DNA of 39,865 nucleotides from a virus: positions 1-39,865 of the IMG/VR virus record IMGVR_UViG_3300028393_000144; one strand, written 5' to 3'. The position numbers and the translations under genes were made by a program. Of the stretch, positions 21,963 through 29,553 are shown piece by piece. Under the pieces are notes generated by a model. It had not been told where the DNA came from and did no database searches. It was given only the letters and a program-made list of their open reading frames with translations. Each line of letters begins with the position of its first letter. The stretch's first letter is position 1.

Positions 21963-22919
21963 TTAGATCTCCTCTATGTGTTTGATGTTCAACCGTACTG
22001 ATTCTTTTCCGGCTGCTTTTTTAGGAACAAAGCCCAACAGTTTCTCTACTTCTTTTTCATCAGTAGCTTGGCGACCAGCGACAGTTGTCCAACTGATCTC
22101 CACTCCGCTAAGAGTTCTACCAAAGATGCCTTCTAAAGAAGAGCGAATACCATCACGCCTTGTTTCTAGTTCATCTATTTCTTTGTTCAGTTGTAAGAAC
22201 AGCAAGGCATTGCTGTCCACCTCAGTATCTACGATTGGGACTTCCGAGGTTTTCTTCAGTTCTTTTTTTAGTCCAGTACAACCCAACTCCCCGGAAGGAT
22301 CGTAGAACTTACAATAGAACTGACAGTAGCTGACATCCTTTTCAGGTTCAGGTGCCGAAGGTGTTGCCTTAATAACTTCAAGCCATGCTAATGCTTCTTC
22401 TGCAATCGCTGGATCATAGTCTTCAGTATGCACCTTGACATCTCGTTCATCCCCATCCCGGGCTATGGCACAAAGATTGACCCGAGTCACTTTGTAACCG
22501 TTCTTCTCCAACAGATAGCCATAAGTATGAACTTGCCAACGCTGGTTCTTTGATGGGAAGTAACTTAGGTTCTTAACCTTTGTTGTCTTCCAGTCCACCA
22601 CATCACCAGTTTCAGGAATGAATAGATCTATATGAGCTTTCATTCCATTGTATTCGACTTCAGTCTCCACTAGATACTTCTTATGTTCTGGATCCAAAGC
22701 CTCGATTGATTTCTCAATCTCAGCATGGATAGCCGTTCCCATAATTGCTGCTAGTTTCAACTCTCCATCGTTGGTTTCGGGTTGCTCGTTTAACCGATAC
22801 CAAACCTTGCGACTGCACCCACCTAATTCCGATGGGCCAATCTGCACCTGTGTACTGCGAGACTTGCTCGCATCCTTTGCTCTTAATACTTCAAGCAGAA
22901 GATTCTTTATATCACTCAC
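21963..22919 (-). CDS. RecB/Cas4-like PD-(D/E)XK exonuclease, 318 aa
   Basis: The start is set at GTG 22919 because GAGGAG lies 8 bases upstream; a longer frame from ATG 22991 would bury this site in the previous gene. The nuclease core has GDVVDWKTTK (D-x-K, residues about 106-115). Cys35 (LGGCSRKVWY) plus YCQFYC and GELGC further on give four Cys in the arrangement of an Fe-S-stabilised Cas4/AddB-type nuclease. It probably processes DNA ends in replication or recombination. No CRISPR array is present, so Cas4 here refers to fold only. Confidence 0.82.
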   Translation of the reverse strand: MSDIKNLLLEVLRAKDASKSRSTQVQIGPSELGGCSRKVWYRLNEQPETNDGELKLAAIMGTAIHAEIEKSIEALDPEHKKYLVETEVEYNGMKAHIDLFIPETGDVVDWKTTKVKNLSYFPSKNQRWQVHTYGYLLEKNGYKVTRVNLCAIARDGDERDVKVHTEDYDPAIAEEALAWLEVIKATPSAPEPEKDVSYCQFYCKFYDPSGELGCTGLKKELKKTSEVPIVDTEVDSNALLFLQLNKEIDELETRRDGIRSSLEGIFGRTLSGVEISWTTVAGRQATDEKEVEKLLGFVPKKAAGKESVRLNIKHIEEI

Positions 22920-23658
22920 TAGTTTTACTCTCCTCTTCTGTTTGTGCCTTGTTGTATAGAGTCCAGAACATTGCGTAATAAGATAAATCAAATGGGAATG
23001 TCTTCATGTGTGCAGCTACTGCACCAGTATGTGCGTGGATCTTAAAGCCAACTTCTTTTACCTTGCGGAAGAAGATTATATCTTCACCTACAAAGTTTTC
23101 TTTACCAGCATATTCTTCTGTGTATAAACAATCATCCCCGAACTTAGCCCTAAGTGCAGGAATGATTGACTTATGTAGTAATACTAAGCCAAGCCCAGCA
23201 GAATCTACTTCAATGACTTGGTTCTCTGGCAATGGTAATACAGATTTGATCTGATACTTATGTGTGCCTTCCCAGAATAGAGCAGGGATTGGTACCGGCA
23301 AGGTACCAACAAGATCTTTCCAGATAAAATACACACCAGAAACTACTGGCCTAGCAATCTTATCTGCTGTATCCCATAAAGTTTTTAGAAGTTCTTTAGT
23401 TAGAACTACATCAGAATCAATGCACAGTAACCAATCGGTCTTAGCTTCATCAGCCCACTTATCAAATAGATCTTGGCGTTGTCGAACAAGCTGATTACCC
23501 TTGACTCGCATCAAAGAATTGATAGGAACACCAACAGATGGTGCCATTAACTGAGTATATGCAAGTCCTTCAGCAAACTTGCCATCCACCATTCCGTTGT
23601 CACACCATCCAATGGTGAGTGTTTCTTTATTACTGTGTGGCAACTGGTGACCTTTCAT
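22912..23658 (-). CDS. GT-A glycosyltransferase-like protein, ~248 aa
   Basis: TIGWCDNGMVDGKFAEGL near the N-terminus and WLLCIDSDVV near residue 85 (a DxD metal/sugar-nucleotide motif) fit family-2-like GT-A transferases, with a C-terminal GEDIIFFRKVKEVGF acidic segment. It could glycosylate phage DNA, a virion protein or a host surface glycan. The start is uncertain: ATG 23658 is chosen, a longer frame opens at 23679, and no strong ribosome site is visible. It overlaps the next gene by 8 bases. Confidence 0.72.
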   Translation of the reverse strand: MKGHQLPHSNKETLTIGWCDNGMVDGKFAEGLAYTQLMAPSVGVPINSLMRVKGNQLVRQRQDLFDKWADEAKTDWLLCIDSDVVLTKELLKTLWDTADKIARPVVSGVYFIWKDLVGTLPVPIPALFWEGTHKYQIKSVLPLPENQVIEVDSAGLGLVLLHKSIIPALRAKFGDDCLYTEEYAGKENFVGEDIIFFRKVKEVGFKIHAHTGAVAAHMKTFPFDLSYYAMFWTLYNKAQTEEESKTSE

Positions 23659-23785
23659 CTTGCATAATTTTAATTGCAAACTCTAAGCCATCTACTAATC
23701 CCATATTGTATTCGCTTGTTGGCTGCGGTTCAATAGATTTCAGCTTCTTTGTAAACTGATCTATGTAAAAATCTTTAAGCAACAT
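23630..23785 (-). CDS. Small protein, 51 aa, first gene of the replication block
   Basis: AAAGGA lies 8 bases before the ATG. The product (MLLKDFYIDQFTKKLKSIEP...) is helical with charged residues and contains YNMGLVDGLEFAIKIM. No family recognised. It is the first reading frame after the candidate promoter at 23828-23857 and overlaps the start of the glycosyltransferase-like gene by 29 bases. Confidence 0.68.
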   Translation of the reverse strand: MLLKDFYIDQFTKKLKSIEPQPTSEYNMGLVDGLEFAIKIMQDERSPVATQ

Positions 23786-23818
23786 TATCTAATCCTTTGA
23801 TTGTTAGTCATGGATAAA

Positions 23819-23829
23819 GTGTGACACAC
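23819..23829. promoter_or_regulatory. Palindrome GTGTGACACAC at the replication-block promoter
   Basis: A perfect 11-base palindrome (GTGTG-A-CACAC) overlapping the downstream edge of the candidate -10 and the predicted start site. This is the usual place for a repressor operator. Confidence 0.45.
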
Positions 23830-23857
23830 CCTACTGACATACCCGTGGGCATTTCAA
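23828..23857 (-). promoter_or_regulatory. Candidate promoter of the replication block
   Basis: On the minus strand TTGAAA (23857-23852) and TAGGGT (23833-23828) are separated by 18 bases; TAGGGT fits the TAnnnT -10 of actinobacteria. Transcription would start near 23821, about 36 bases before the first ATG. The rest of the gap 23786-24067 holds further hairpins (23890-23903, 23927-23939) and no gene I can support. Confidence 0.4.
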
Positions 23858-24019
23858 ATCAATCGGCGTGTCTGTGCTAATGTTCTCCTACCTCGTAAGA
23901 GGTGGGGCAGAAACTTCAAGGCGACACTACACGGTGTAGCACCTAACCACCATAAGTTTTTTATGGGGGGTAGGGGGGCATTTCTTCTTGCTCTCCTGCC
24001 GGTGTAGTTTTTGGGCAAC

Positions 24020-24047
24020 AAAAAAGAGGGGCCCCCGAAAGGGCCCC
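24020..24047 (-). terminator. Strong terminator of the late operon
   Basis: On the minus strand GGGGCCC (24047-24041) pairs with GGGCCCC (24034-24028) around a 6-base loop, followed by TCTTTTTT. It lies about 20 bases after the stop of the last lysis gene and before the replication block. Confidence 0.88.
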
Positions 24048-24067
24048 GTCTAGTTTGTAACGAAATG

Positions 24068-24274
24068 TTATTCGTCAGCATCCTCTGGATTTGTCCAAAG
24101 AGCTGCTTCTGTCTTCTGATTCTCAATCTTTTGAGATTGGAATGAAAGACCTGTTGCTGCCGCAATGAAGGCTAAGACAGCCCCCTGTGGCAAGCTTGGT
24201 ACATAGACAGCAACAAGTGCCATCGCTGCCTGAATTATTCCAGCCCAAGCGGCTGGTGATTTCTTAAAGTTCAT
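24068..24274 (-). CDS. Holin, 68 aa
   Basis: Two transmembrane segments (residues about 9-27, AWAGIIQAAMALVAVYV; and 31-47, GAVLAFIAAATGLSF) joined by a short turn, with a polar acidic C-terminus. This is the size and topology of small class II-type holins and it follows the endolysin gene. Holins form the membrane lesion that releases or triggers the endolysin. The basic N-terminus (MNFKK) and last position in the late operon agree with the call. Confidence 0.75.
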   Translation of the reverse strand: MNFKKSPAAWAGIIQAAMALVAVYVPSLPQGAVLAFIAAATGLSFQSQKIENQKTEAALWTNPEDADE

Positions 24275-24285
24275 ATCTTCTCCTC

Positions 24286-24741
24286 TTAAGGGCGAGCAAC
24301 ACCCATGATTAGGGAGTATGCCCGTTTCTTTAGGTAAACGCCATCTCCATTTGATTGACTTCCCTTAGTATCCCCGGAGGTATTTCCTTCGTAGACCATA
24401 AGGGTTTTCTTTCCATCGTTACTAGCACAGATCCCAACATGATCGGGTTGTGCATCATCATCGAATTGAAAGAAAACTATATCTCCTGCTTGTGCCTTAC
24501 CAACTGGCACAGTCTTTCCATTTTTAACAAACCATTTAAGTCCTGCATCACAACCAGCAAAACCTTTCTTAGTAGAAGCTGCTACCTTTTCAGCTAGTCC
24601 AGCCTCTGAGAAGCACCACGAAACAAACATTGCACACCATGGTTGGTTATTCATTCCATACCATTTGCCATACTTTGTATCGTTATTGCCAGTCTCTTGA
24701 TAACCAAGTTGAGACTTGGCTATGTCAATTACATTACTCAT
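24286..24741 (-). CDS. CHAP-domain endolysin, 151 aa
   Basis: A stand-alone CHAP cysteine hydrolase: IAKSQLGYQE at the start, catalytic Cys36 in PWCAMFVSWCFSEAGL, GDIVFF near residue 87 and catalytic His101 in QPDHVGIC. CHAP enzymes cut the peptide part of peptidoglycan (amidase or endopeptidase). No signal peptide or separate wall-binding domain is present, so export would rely on a holin. It sits between the 51-aa membrane protein and the 68-aa holin. Confidence 0.92.
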   Translation of the reverse strand: MSNVIDIAKSQLGYQETGNNDTKYGKWYGMNNQPWCAMFVSWCFSEAGLAEKVAASTKKGFAGCDAGLKWFVKNGKTVPVGKAQAGDIVFFQFDDDAQPDHVGICASNDGKKTLMVYEGNTSGDTKGSQSNGDGVYLKKRAYSLIMGVARP

Positions 24742-24889
24742 CGCTATCCTTTGGGTTTCTAATTGGGTAAGTTATAGACCAGACAAGGAGGGTTCCCCAT
24801 ATGGCTATGCCTACAATACGCTTTGCACTTCCATCTAATACTACCCATGCAATACCCATGCCAAGTAGTGTCCAAAGCTGATCCAACAT
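24734..24889 (-). CDS. Small membrane protein/second holin candidate, 51 aa
   Basis: Two hydrophobic segments (LWTLLGMGIAWVVL and IVGIAIWGTLLVWSITYPI) with a short basic turn (DGSAKR) form a membrane hairpin. It overlaps the endolysin start by 8 bases. Size and place suit a holin or antiholin paired with the 68-aa protein. Confidence 0.65.
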   Translation of the reverse strand: MLDQLWTLLGMGIAWVVLDGSAKRIVGIAIWGTLLVWSITYPIRNPKDSDE

Positions 24890-24906
24890 ATCTTTGAAAA
24901 AATTTT

Positions 24907-26379
24907 TCAAGGTTTTCTTCTCCTTACGCCTTTACTCTCTCTACCCGATGCGGCTCCGCCACCACCGGTAGATCCACCACCAGAGGGGGTTCTGGTAGTA
25001 GTTGATTGAGCCGCCATCCCGGCGGCTGTTACTGCTGCTTGTCCAGCAATAACTGAAGCAACAATAATTTTCTCTGATTCAGTTCTTTCTTCCTTACTCA
25101 TATCAGCACCAATGTTTGATATGGCAAGCAAAACTTGTCCGGGATCACTAAAGATTGCAGAGATCAACTCTGCTGGGTTTTCTAAAACTATAAGAGCAGC
25201 AGCTACTTCAGCCGTGATAACAACTTCGTTACCATTGGCATCCTGCCTGACTTCAACGGGAGTATCTGGCGGTAGATCTGCATATGTAATGCCAGCCTCA
25301 GCCAATGCTGCTGCTGTTACATTTTCACCGGAGGCAATAGCCTCAGCAATTATGTTCTCTGCTATAGCCTGTCGCTCTTCCGGTGTTGAATTTTCTGTTG
25401 CTACCATTGGTGGTTCAGGTGCAATAACAGGGGGTTCGGGTTGAGAAGGTTTTGGGTCAAGCTCTGGCGCAGGTTCTGGGTCAGGTGCAGGTTCGGGAAG
25501 AGGCTGTGGTTCTGGCTGTGGATCAGGAGCAACAGGTAATGGAGGTTCTTCCACAGGTGCAGGATCTACAGGAACAGGAGCTACCTCTGGAGCTGGATCA
25601 ACAGCCACCGGTGGCTCTACAGGAGCAGGTTCTACCGGTAATGAAGCTTCTGGTAGAGGCTCTGGAGCAGGTGGTTCAGGTAACTGCTCAGGAACTGGAG
25701 TTGGTACGGGCTGAGGTTCTGGAACTGGCTCTGGCCGTGGGATTGGTTGAGGTTCAGGAACGACCGCTACTGGCTGTGGTACCGGATCTGGTACAGGTTG
25801 AGGAGCAGGTTGAGGTTCTGGAACCGGGGTGGGTGTAGATGATGGTATGGGTGAAGGTTCTACTATCGGTGTTACTACTGGAGTGGGTGTTGGTGATGGT
25901 GTCGGTGTTGGACTTGGCTGCTCTGGAGTGGGGCTTGGTTGTGGGATTGGTGACTGGCTTACTACTGGGGTTACTGTTTGTGTTTCTGATGGAGAAAGAC
26001 TCGGAGTAGGTGATGCAGTCACAGTTGCAGTCTCTGATGGACTTGGACTTGGTGTTGGGGTAGGTATTGGTGCTACACCACTATCATAAAATCTTCCGGG
26101 GCCTGAGTAGTTATCGCTAATGTAGGTAGTCCACTCACCACCAAAGCCACCTTCGCAAAACAATCTTGCTATATCACCCTTGCCATTGAAGTAAGAGTTG
26201 TCTGCATCCCAACCGATAGTTGCTGTGTGTGTTTCACCGGCAGGGTTACTGCAAATGATGGTTACATTTCTAACCATTAACTCTGGAGGGGTAGCATAAG
26301 CTGATTCAATAAACCAAAGAAAAGTTCCAAAAGTTAAAAATAATACTGCTAGTAGGCTTCTAACCTTTTTCTTATCCAT
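24907..26379 (-). CDS. Secreted Pro-rich protein, 490 aa
   Basis: Residues 1-29 are a signal peptide (basic MDKKK, hydrophobic core, AYA cleavage site). Residues about 30-98 form a small domain with a Cys pair (IICSNPAGE and LFCEGGFGG). Residues about 100-330 are Pro-rich, first P-T-P-S-P repeats then PEPQPVPEP/PAPVEPP repeats, a stiff extended spacer. Residues about 330-460 are Ala/Glu-rich and helical, then a Gly-rich tail ends VRRRKP. Such a spacer could span the actinobacterial wall. No sortase motif is evident. It lies inside the lysis block and overlaps the methyltransferase gene by 31 bases. Function unknown. Confidence 0.82.
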   Translation of the reverse strand: MDKKKVRSLLAVLFLTFGTFLWFIESAYATPPELMVRNVTIICSNPAGETHTATIGWDADNSYFNGKGDIARLFCEGGFGGEWTTYISDNYSGPGRFYDSGVAPIPTPTPSPSPSETATVTASPTPSLSPSETQTVTPVVSQSPIPQPSPTPEQPSPTPTPSPTPTPVVTPIVEPSPIPSSTPTPVPEPQPAPQPVPDPVPQPVAVVPEPQPIPRPEPVPEPQPVPTPVPEQLPEPPAPEPLPEASLPVEPAPVEPPVAVDPAPEVAPVPVDPAPVEEPPLPVAPDPQPEPQPLPEPAPDPEPAPELDPKPSQPEPPVIAPEPPMVATENSTPEERQAIAENIIAEAIASGENVTAAALAEAGITYADLPPDTPVEVRQDANGNEVVITAEVAAALIVLENPAELISAIFSDPGQVLLAISNIGADMSKEERTESEKIIVASVIAGQAAVTAAGMAAQSTTTRTPSGGGSTGGGGAASGRESKGVRRRKP

Positions 26380-26954
26380 ACTTGTGAGCCGACTCCTAAC
26401 AATTCAAGGTGGTCTTTCATTAGTGTGACGAATAGATCGATGGCTTGCTTAGGTTGTTGTCCAAGTGGCAACTCTCCGCCCCACTCATAATCATCAAAGG
26501 CCATAATCCCACCGGGTTTAAGGGCTTTCCAAGAAAGCATTGCATCTTTGTAAACAGCTTGAGCTGTGTGATCTCCATCAATATATATAAAATCGTAGAT
26601 CTCTTTATCATCTGACTGCATTAAAAATTTATGACTATTCATTTTGCACTTGATGGCTCGTGAATGATCCATCATTTTCCAGTCATATGTCTTTTCTACA
26701 TCAGAGAAATCCATAGAGTGGTGTGCTTCTTCATCAGATCCATGCCAAGTATCAACATCCGTAAGGATGGAAGACTTGTGGGTAAGTATGTTCTTCATCA
26801 ACCATATGCTGGCATCACCAGTAAATGCACCTATTTGAAGAAAGTGCAAGTTCTCTTTATCTTTGAATTCTTGTAACAGATCAGTAAAATATTTTACTGC
26901 ACATATAGCAAACCAGTTAGGGTAGCTACTTTCGTTTAGAGATGATGAGGTCAT
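26349..26954 (-). CDS. Class I SAM-dependent methyltransferase (Methyltransf_24-like), 201 aa
   Basis: FLQIGAFTGDASIWL (residues about 40-54) is the glycine-rich SAM loop, ILTDVDTWHGS the acidic strand 2, and YDFIYIDGDHTAQAVYKDAMLSWKALKPGGIMAFDDYEW the later strands with the D-G-D-H motif of Methyltransf_24 proteins. These often act on sugars or small molecules in glycan pathways; the substrate here cannot be read. It overlaps both neighbours (29 and 31 bases). Together with the glycosyltransferase it may alter a surface or virion glycan. Confidence 0.82.
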   Translation of the reverse strand: MTSSSLNESSYPNWFAICAVKYFTDLLQEFKDKENLHFLQIGAFTGDASIWLMKNILTHKSSILTDVDTWHGSDEEAHHSMDFSDVEKTYDWKMMDHSRAIKCKMNSHKFLMQSDDKEIYDFIYIDGDHTAQAVYKDAMLSWKALKPGGIMAFDDYEWGGELPLGQQPKQAIDLFVTLMKDHLELLGVGSQVWIRKRLEAY

Positions 26955-27126
26955 AGATTAAGTCTACCTTTACCTGAAGAGCATTGACCTGATCCTTGAC
27001 ACTCTGCCCCCCATTGGGGCGAAGCTCATACAGGAAATGCTTTACAAGCCATCTAACTGATGCAGCAAAGCTGCCTACTATTGTGGCTACGGCTACGGTT
27101 AAACCGGCCCACTCAAATGCTGACAT
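26926..27126 (-). CDS. DUF2746/holin-like single-TM protein, 66 aa
   Basis: A transmembrane segment at residues about 7-27 (LTVAVATIVGSFAASVRWLV) is followed by ELRPNGGQSVKDQVNALQVKVDLIYDL, an arrangement typical of DUF2746 and related actinophage membrane proteins with a short C-terminal coiled coil. These are often listed as holins or minor tail proteins. It starts right after the stop of the 668-aa tail gene, between tail and lysis genes. Confidence 0.72.
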   Translation of the reverse strand: MSAFEWAGLTVAVATIVGSFAASVRWLVKHFLYELRPNGGQSVKDQVNALQVKVDLIYDLIISKRK

Positions 27127-29133
27127 CTATACAACCGTTCTCATAGTAATGGTAATGATGCCACCAAAGTTCTCATTGTTAGCAGATGGTGGTGTCGTTC
27201 TGGAAAATGAAATCTCTTCAATAACTGCATCGAAGTTTTCACCAGATGTAAAGTCCTGAACAAGGACTGTAGATCCAGCAGACTCAATAGACTCAAGAGC
27301 ATTGAGACGATACTTAGCTCCACCTAATGTTCCGTAACGAGCATTACGGCGGTCTGACTCAAAGTCATAACACATCAATGGAAGCTGGATAAGACGAGAA
27401 CGAGTCGGACTTGGAATAGCTTTGATTGCATATCCTTTTAGAATTGCACCGGTAGATAATGTGGTTGTATTCCTATACAAAGTAAAGGCTAACTGTCCAT
27501 TTACTTGTGTAGTTGGATAAGCAGAAGATAAATCAAAGTCCGTATTGTATGCATTTGATGTTGTCAATGTAGTGATCTGGGTTCGACCTTCAATGGCATC
27601 GGCATATACTTCAATGTTTCCAGCAAGGGTTCCGGTCTCAACACGGACTCTCTTCCATGCTTTCTTTTCTAGAGTTCCCCAGTTTACTGTTGCAGTTGTA
27701 AGGGTTCCTTCAGATACTAATTGTGTAGCGTGTTGTAGCCATGTTCCACTTCCATACACAGAGAAAAATAACTGTGCAGAAGTTGGGAAGAAAGCAATAG
27801 AGTCAACTGCTCCAGTAGTTCCAGCAGCAATAACATCCGTGGCATATGGATAAGATCCATCATCTAGTAATGCACCAAGATAGATGCGATAGGTGCCAGA
27901 GGCACCACCAATTCCAGCCTTAACTCCAGCCCAGATATAAGAATCTCGAGCAGCAAAAGATGTTACTGGGTTGGTTGTATTAAAAATCAATGGGCCATAG
28001 ACGATGGTTGCATCATCTGCAATGGCGGCTATACGAACACCACGGCTAGTTCCAATGGCAAGGAATGTTCCAAGGTATCCAAAGATTGCTTGTACTGTTT
28101 CACCACGAGGGATGTCTGCTACAGATACAGCAGCACCCAAGGCACCAGTTGTATCCGGGGTGATCTTAAAGATTGCTGACTTATCTCCAGCATATCCAGC
28201 GATGTAGATTGCTCCACGACCTTCAGCAATGCTAGACCAGATCCATCCAATAGGAACGGTGCTGGTATTAGCTACTGCTGTGATTGCAGAAAGGTTTGTT
28301 GCTGCTGCTCCAGTTCCCTTATTAGGAAACGGCAGTTCATATACAGCAGCAATAGGTGTAGTTCCAGTTACATAACTGACACCAGCCATTACTCTGTTCT
28401 TTACATACTTAAGAGATACATTTGTAGCATTAGCTGTATTTATTGAATAATGATTATGAAGAGAAGGGCTTGCTGCCGTCAAATCGTAATCATAAATGTT
28501 TGTTGCAGTAGCAAGATAGAGTGTAGTTCCATCTGTCTCTGCTGCAAGAATCTGTGTAGATAAAGCAGATCCAAGGATAAGTGTTGTTGCAGTTCCTGCT
28601 GCCGTTACTTTAGCAACTCGTATCGATGCACCGCTTGCTGCTGCACAATCAATATGTAATACATAATCTGTACCAGAGATGGTAGCTGGAAGAGCAATAA
28701 CTTTGCCGGTAGAAGAAGTGGCTGCTGGATACAACTTACTCGTATCCTTTAGAAGACCAATCTGACCCGGAGTCCATGGGTCAATGCCTGTTCCAGTAAA
28801 GTATCTAAAGCGTAGTTGATCCACATTTCCAGACAAGGCTTCCTGATACTGAACACCTTCACCAAGGTGAAATGATGTCTGAGATCTAACCCAAAGACCA
28901 GAGTCAAGTGTCTGCTCACCCGGTTCACGGGCTTGGTCAATACGCTCATACTTCCATCGTGCAGTAGATCTGCGATATGGAGTAGTGTCATTGACATTCA
29001 TAAGAAAAGGCAAGCCACCAATAGCCACATCAAAGGCGTAGGTGTTTGGATCGTAGTATTGAGAGCTTCGACCTGTGAGGTCGACAATGACTGTCTCCGT
29101 AATATCCGGAGATTTAGATGCCTTTAATACCAC
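27127..29133 (-). CDS. Large tail protein, probable nozzle/propeller type, 668 aa
   Basis: It starts with GTG behind AAGGAG. The N-terminus (SPDITETVIVDLTGRSSQYYDP) leads into repeated beta strands of 40-50 residues (for example TDGTTLYLATATNIYDYDLT; GTFLAIGTSRGVRIAAI; RDSYIWAGVKAG), a beta-propeller-like middle, and a beta C-terminus ending GGIITITMRTVV. Podovirus tail nozzle (gp12-like) proteins have a propeller fold and similar size, and the location among tail genes fits; a receptor-binding tail protein is the alternative. No catalytic motif seen. Confidence 0.68.
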   Translation of the reverse strand: MVLKASKSPDITETVIVDLTGRSSQYYDPNTYAFDVAIGGLPFLMNVNDTTPYRRSTARWKYERIDQAREPGEQTLDSGLWVRSQTSFHLGEGVQYQEALSGNVDQLRFRYFTGTGIDPWTPGQIGLLKDTSKLYPAATSSTGKVIALPATISGTDYVLHIDCAAASGASIRVAKVTAAGTATTLILGSALSTQILAAETDGTTLYLATATNIYDYDLTAASPSLHNHYSINTANATNVSLKYVKNRVMAGVSYVTGTTPIAAVYELPFPNKGTGAAATNLSAITAVANTSTVPIGWIWSSIAEGRGAIYIAGYAGDKSAIFKITPDTTGALGAAVSVADIPRGETVQAIFGYLGTFLAIGTSRGVRIAAIADDATIVYGPLIFNTTNPVTSFAARDSYIWAGVKAGIGGASGTYRIYLGALLDDGSYPYATDVIAAGTTGAVDSIAFFPTSAQLFFSVYGSGTWLQHATQLVSEGTLTTATVNWGTLEKKAWKRVRVETGTLAGNIEVYADAIEGRTQITTLTTSNAYNTDFDLSSAYPTTQVNGQLAFTLYRNTTTLSTGAILKGYAIKAIPSPTRSRLIQLPLMCYDFESDRRNARYGTLGGAKYRLNALESIESAGSTVLVQDFTSGENFDAVIEEISFSRTTPPSANNENFGGIITITMRTVV

Positions 29134-29214
29134 TAGGACTCCTTATGGGAAATTATGAAAGTTCTTACTTATGACATTGGGCGAGGACACTTTCTAAACT
29201 GCCCCTGTTTCAAA
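29134..29214. other. 81-bp intergenic gap in the tail genes
   Basis: No gene seen. On the minus strand it holds the ribosome site of the 668-aa gene near its downstream end and a weak GGGGCAG...CTCGCCC pairing. No convincing promoter or terminator. Confidence 0.5.
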
Positions 29215-29553
29215 CTATTCTGTTACTTCAACCCAAGAGGTTGTTGCTTCATCCCATGTATAACGCTTGCCATCTGTAGGATAAAAAACTGGTGGTTGCC
29301 AATCAAAGTTTGTATCTAATGACCAAGAAGAAAATGGTTGAGGTGTAATAAATACATCATTGATTGCATCATAAGTATAGTCAACTCCTGCATATTGTTT
29401 GCGGATGCTATTGTTGTATGATGTTTTTATCCAAGTACCACCAAGATTATCTATTAACCATTGGTAACCTTCATCATTATTTGGGTCATTGTTGTCGCCA
29501 ACTACAACTCTAATAACTTTATTATTATTATCAATTTCTGCCCAATGACTCAT
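29215..29553 (-). CDS. Small conserved tail-fibre-region phage protein, 112 aa
   Basis: It resembles a small protein shared by many aquatic phages, including T4-like cyanophages: MSHWAEIDNNNKVIRVVV at the start, a Gly-Thr-Trp-(I/V)-KTSYNNSIRKQYAG core, YTYDAINDVFI, and a Pro/Trp-rich end (YTWDEATTSWVEV). It is found with tail-fibre genes; its exact function is not established. It overlaps the Gly-rich fibre gene by four bases (ATGA). Confidence 0.78.
   Translation of the reverse strand: MSHWAEIDNNNKVIRVVVGDNNDPNNDEGYQWLIDNLGGTWIKTSYNNSIRKQYAGVDYTYDAINDVFITPQPFSSWSLDTNFDWQPPVFYPTDGKRYTWDEATTSWVEVTE

Noticed and set aside
21963-22919. A CRISPR adaptation (Cas4) function
   Set aside because: There is no CRISPR array and no cas1 or cas2; the fold occurs widely in phage recombination nucleases.
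22920-22991. 24-residue N-terminal extension of the RecB/Cas4-like nuclease
   Set aside because: A strong GAGGAG precedes GTG 22919, and the extra residues lie in the coding end of the previous gene.
23854-24165. Minus-strand 103-aa frame across the late terminator
   Set aside because: It runs through the strong terminator hairpin and overlaps the holin in another frame; its composition is not protein-like.
25452-26089. Plus-strand frames opposite the Pro-rich gene
   Set aside because: Low-complexity complements of the Pro repeats; no start signals or domain patterns.
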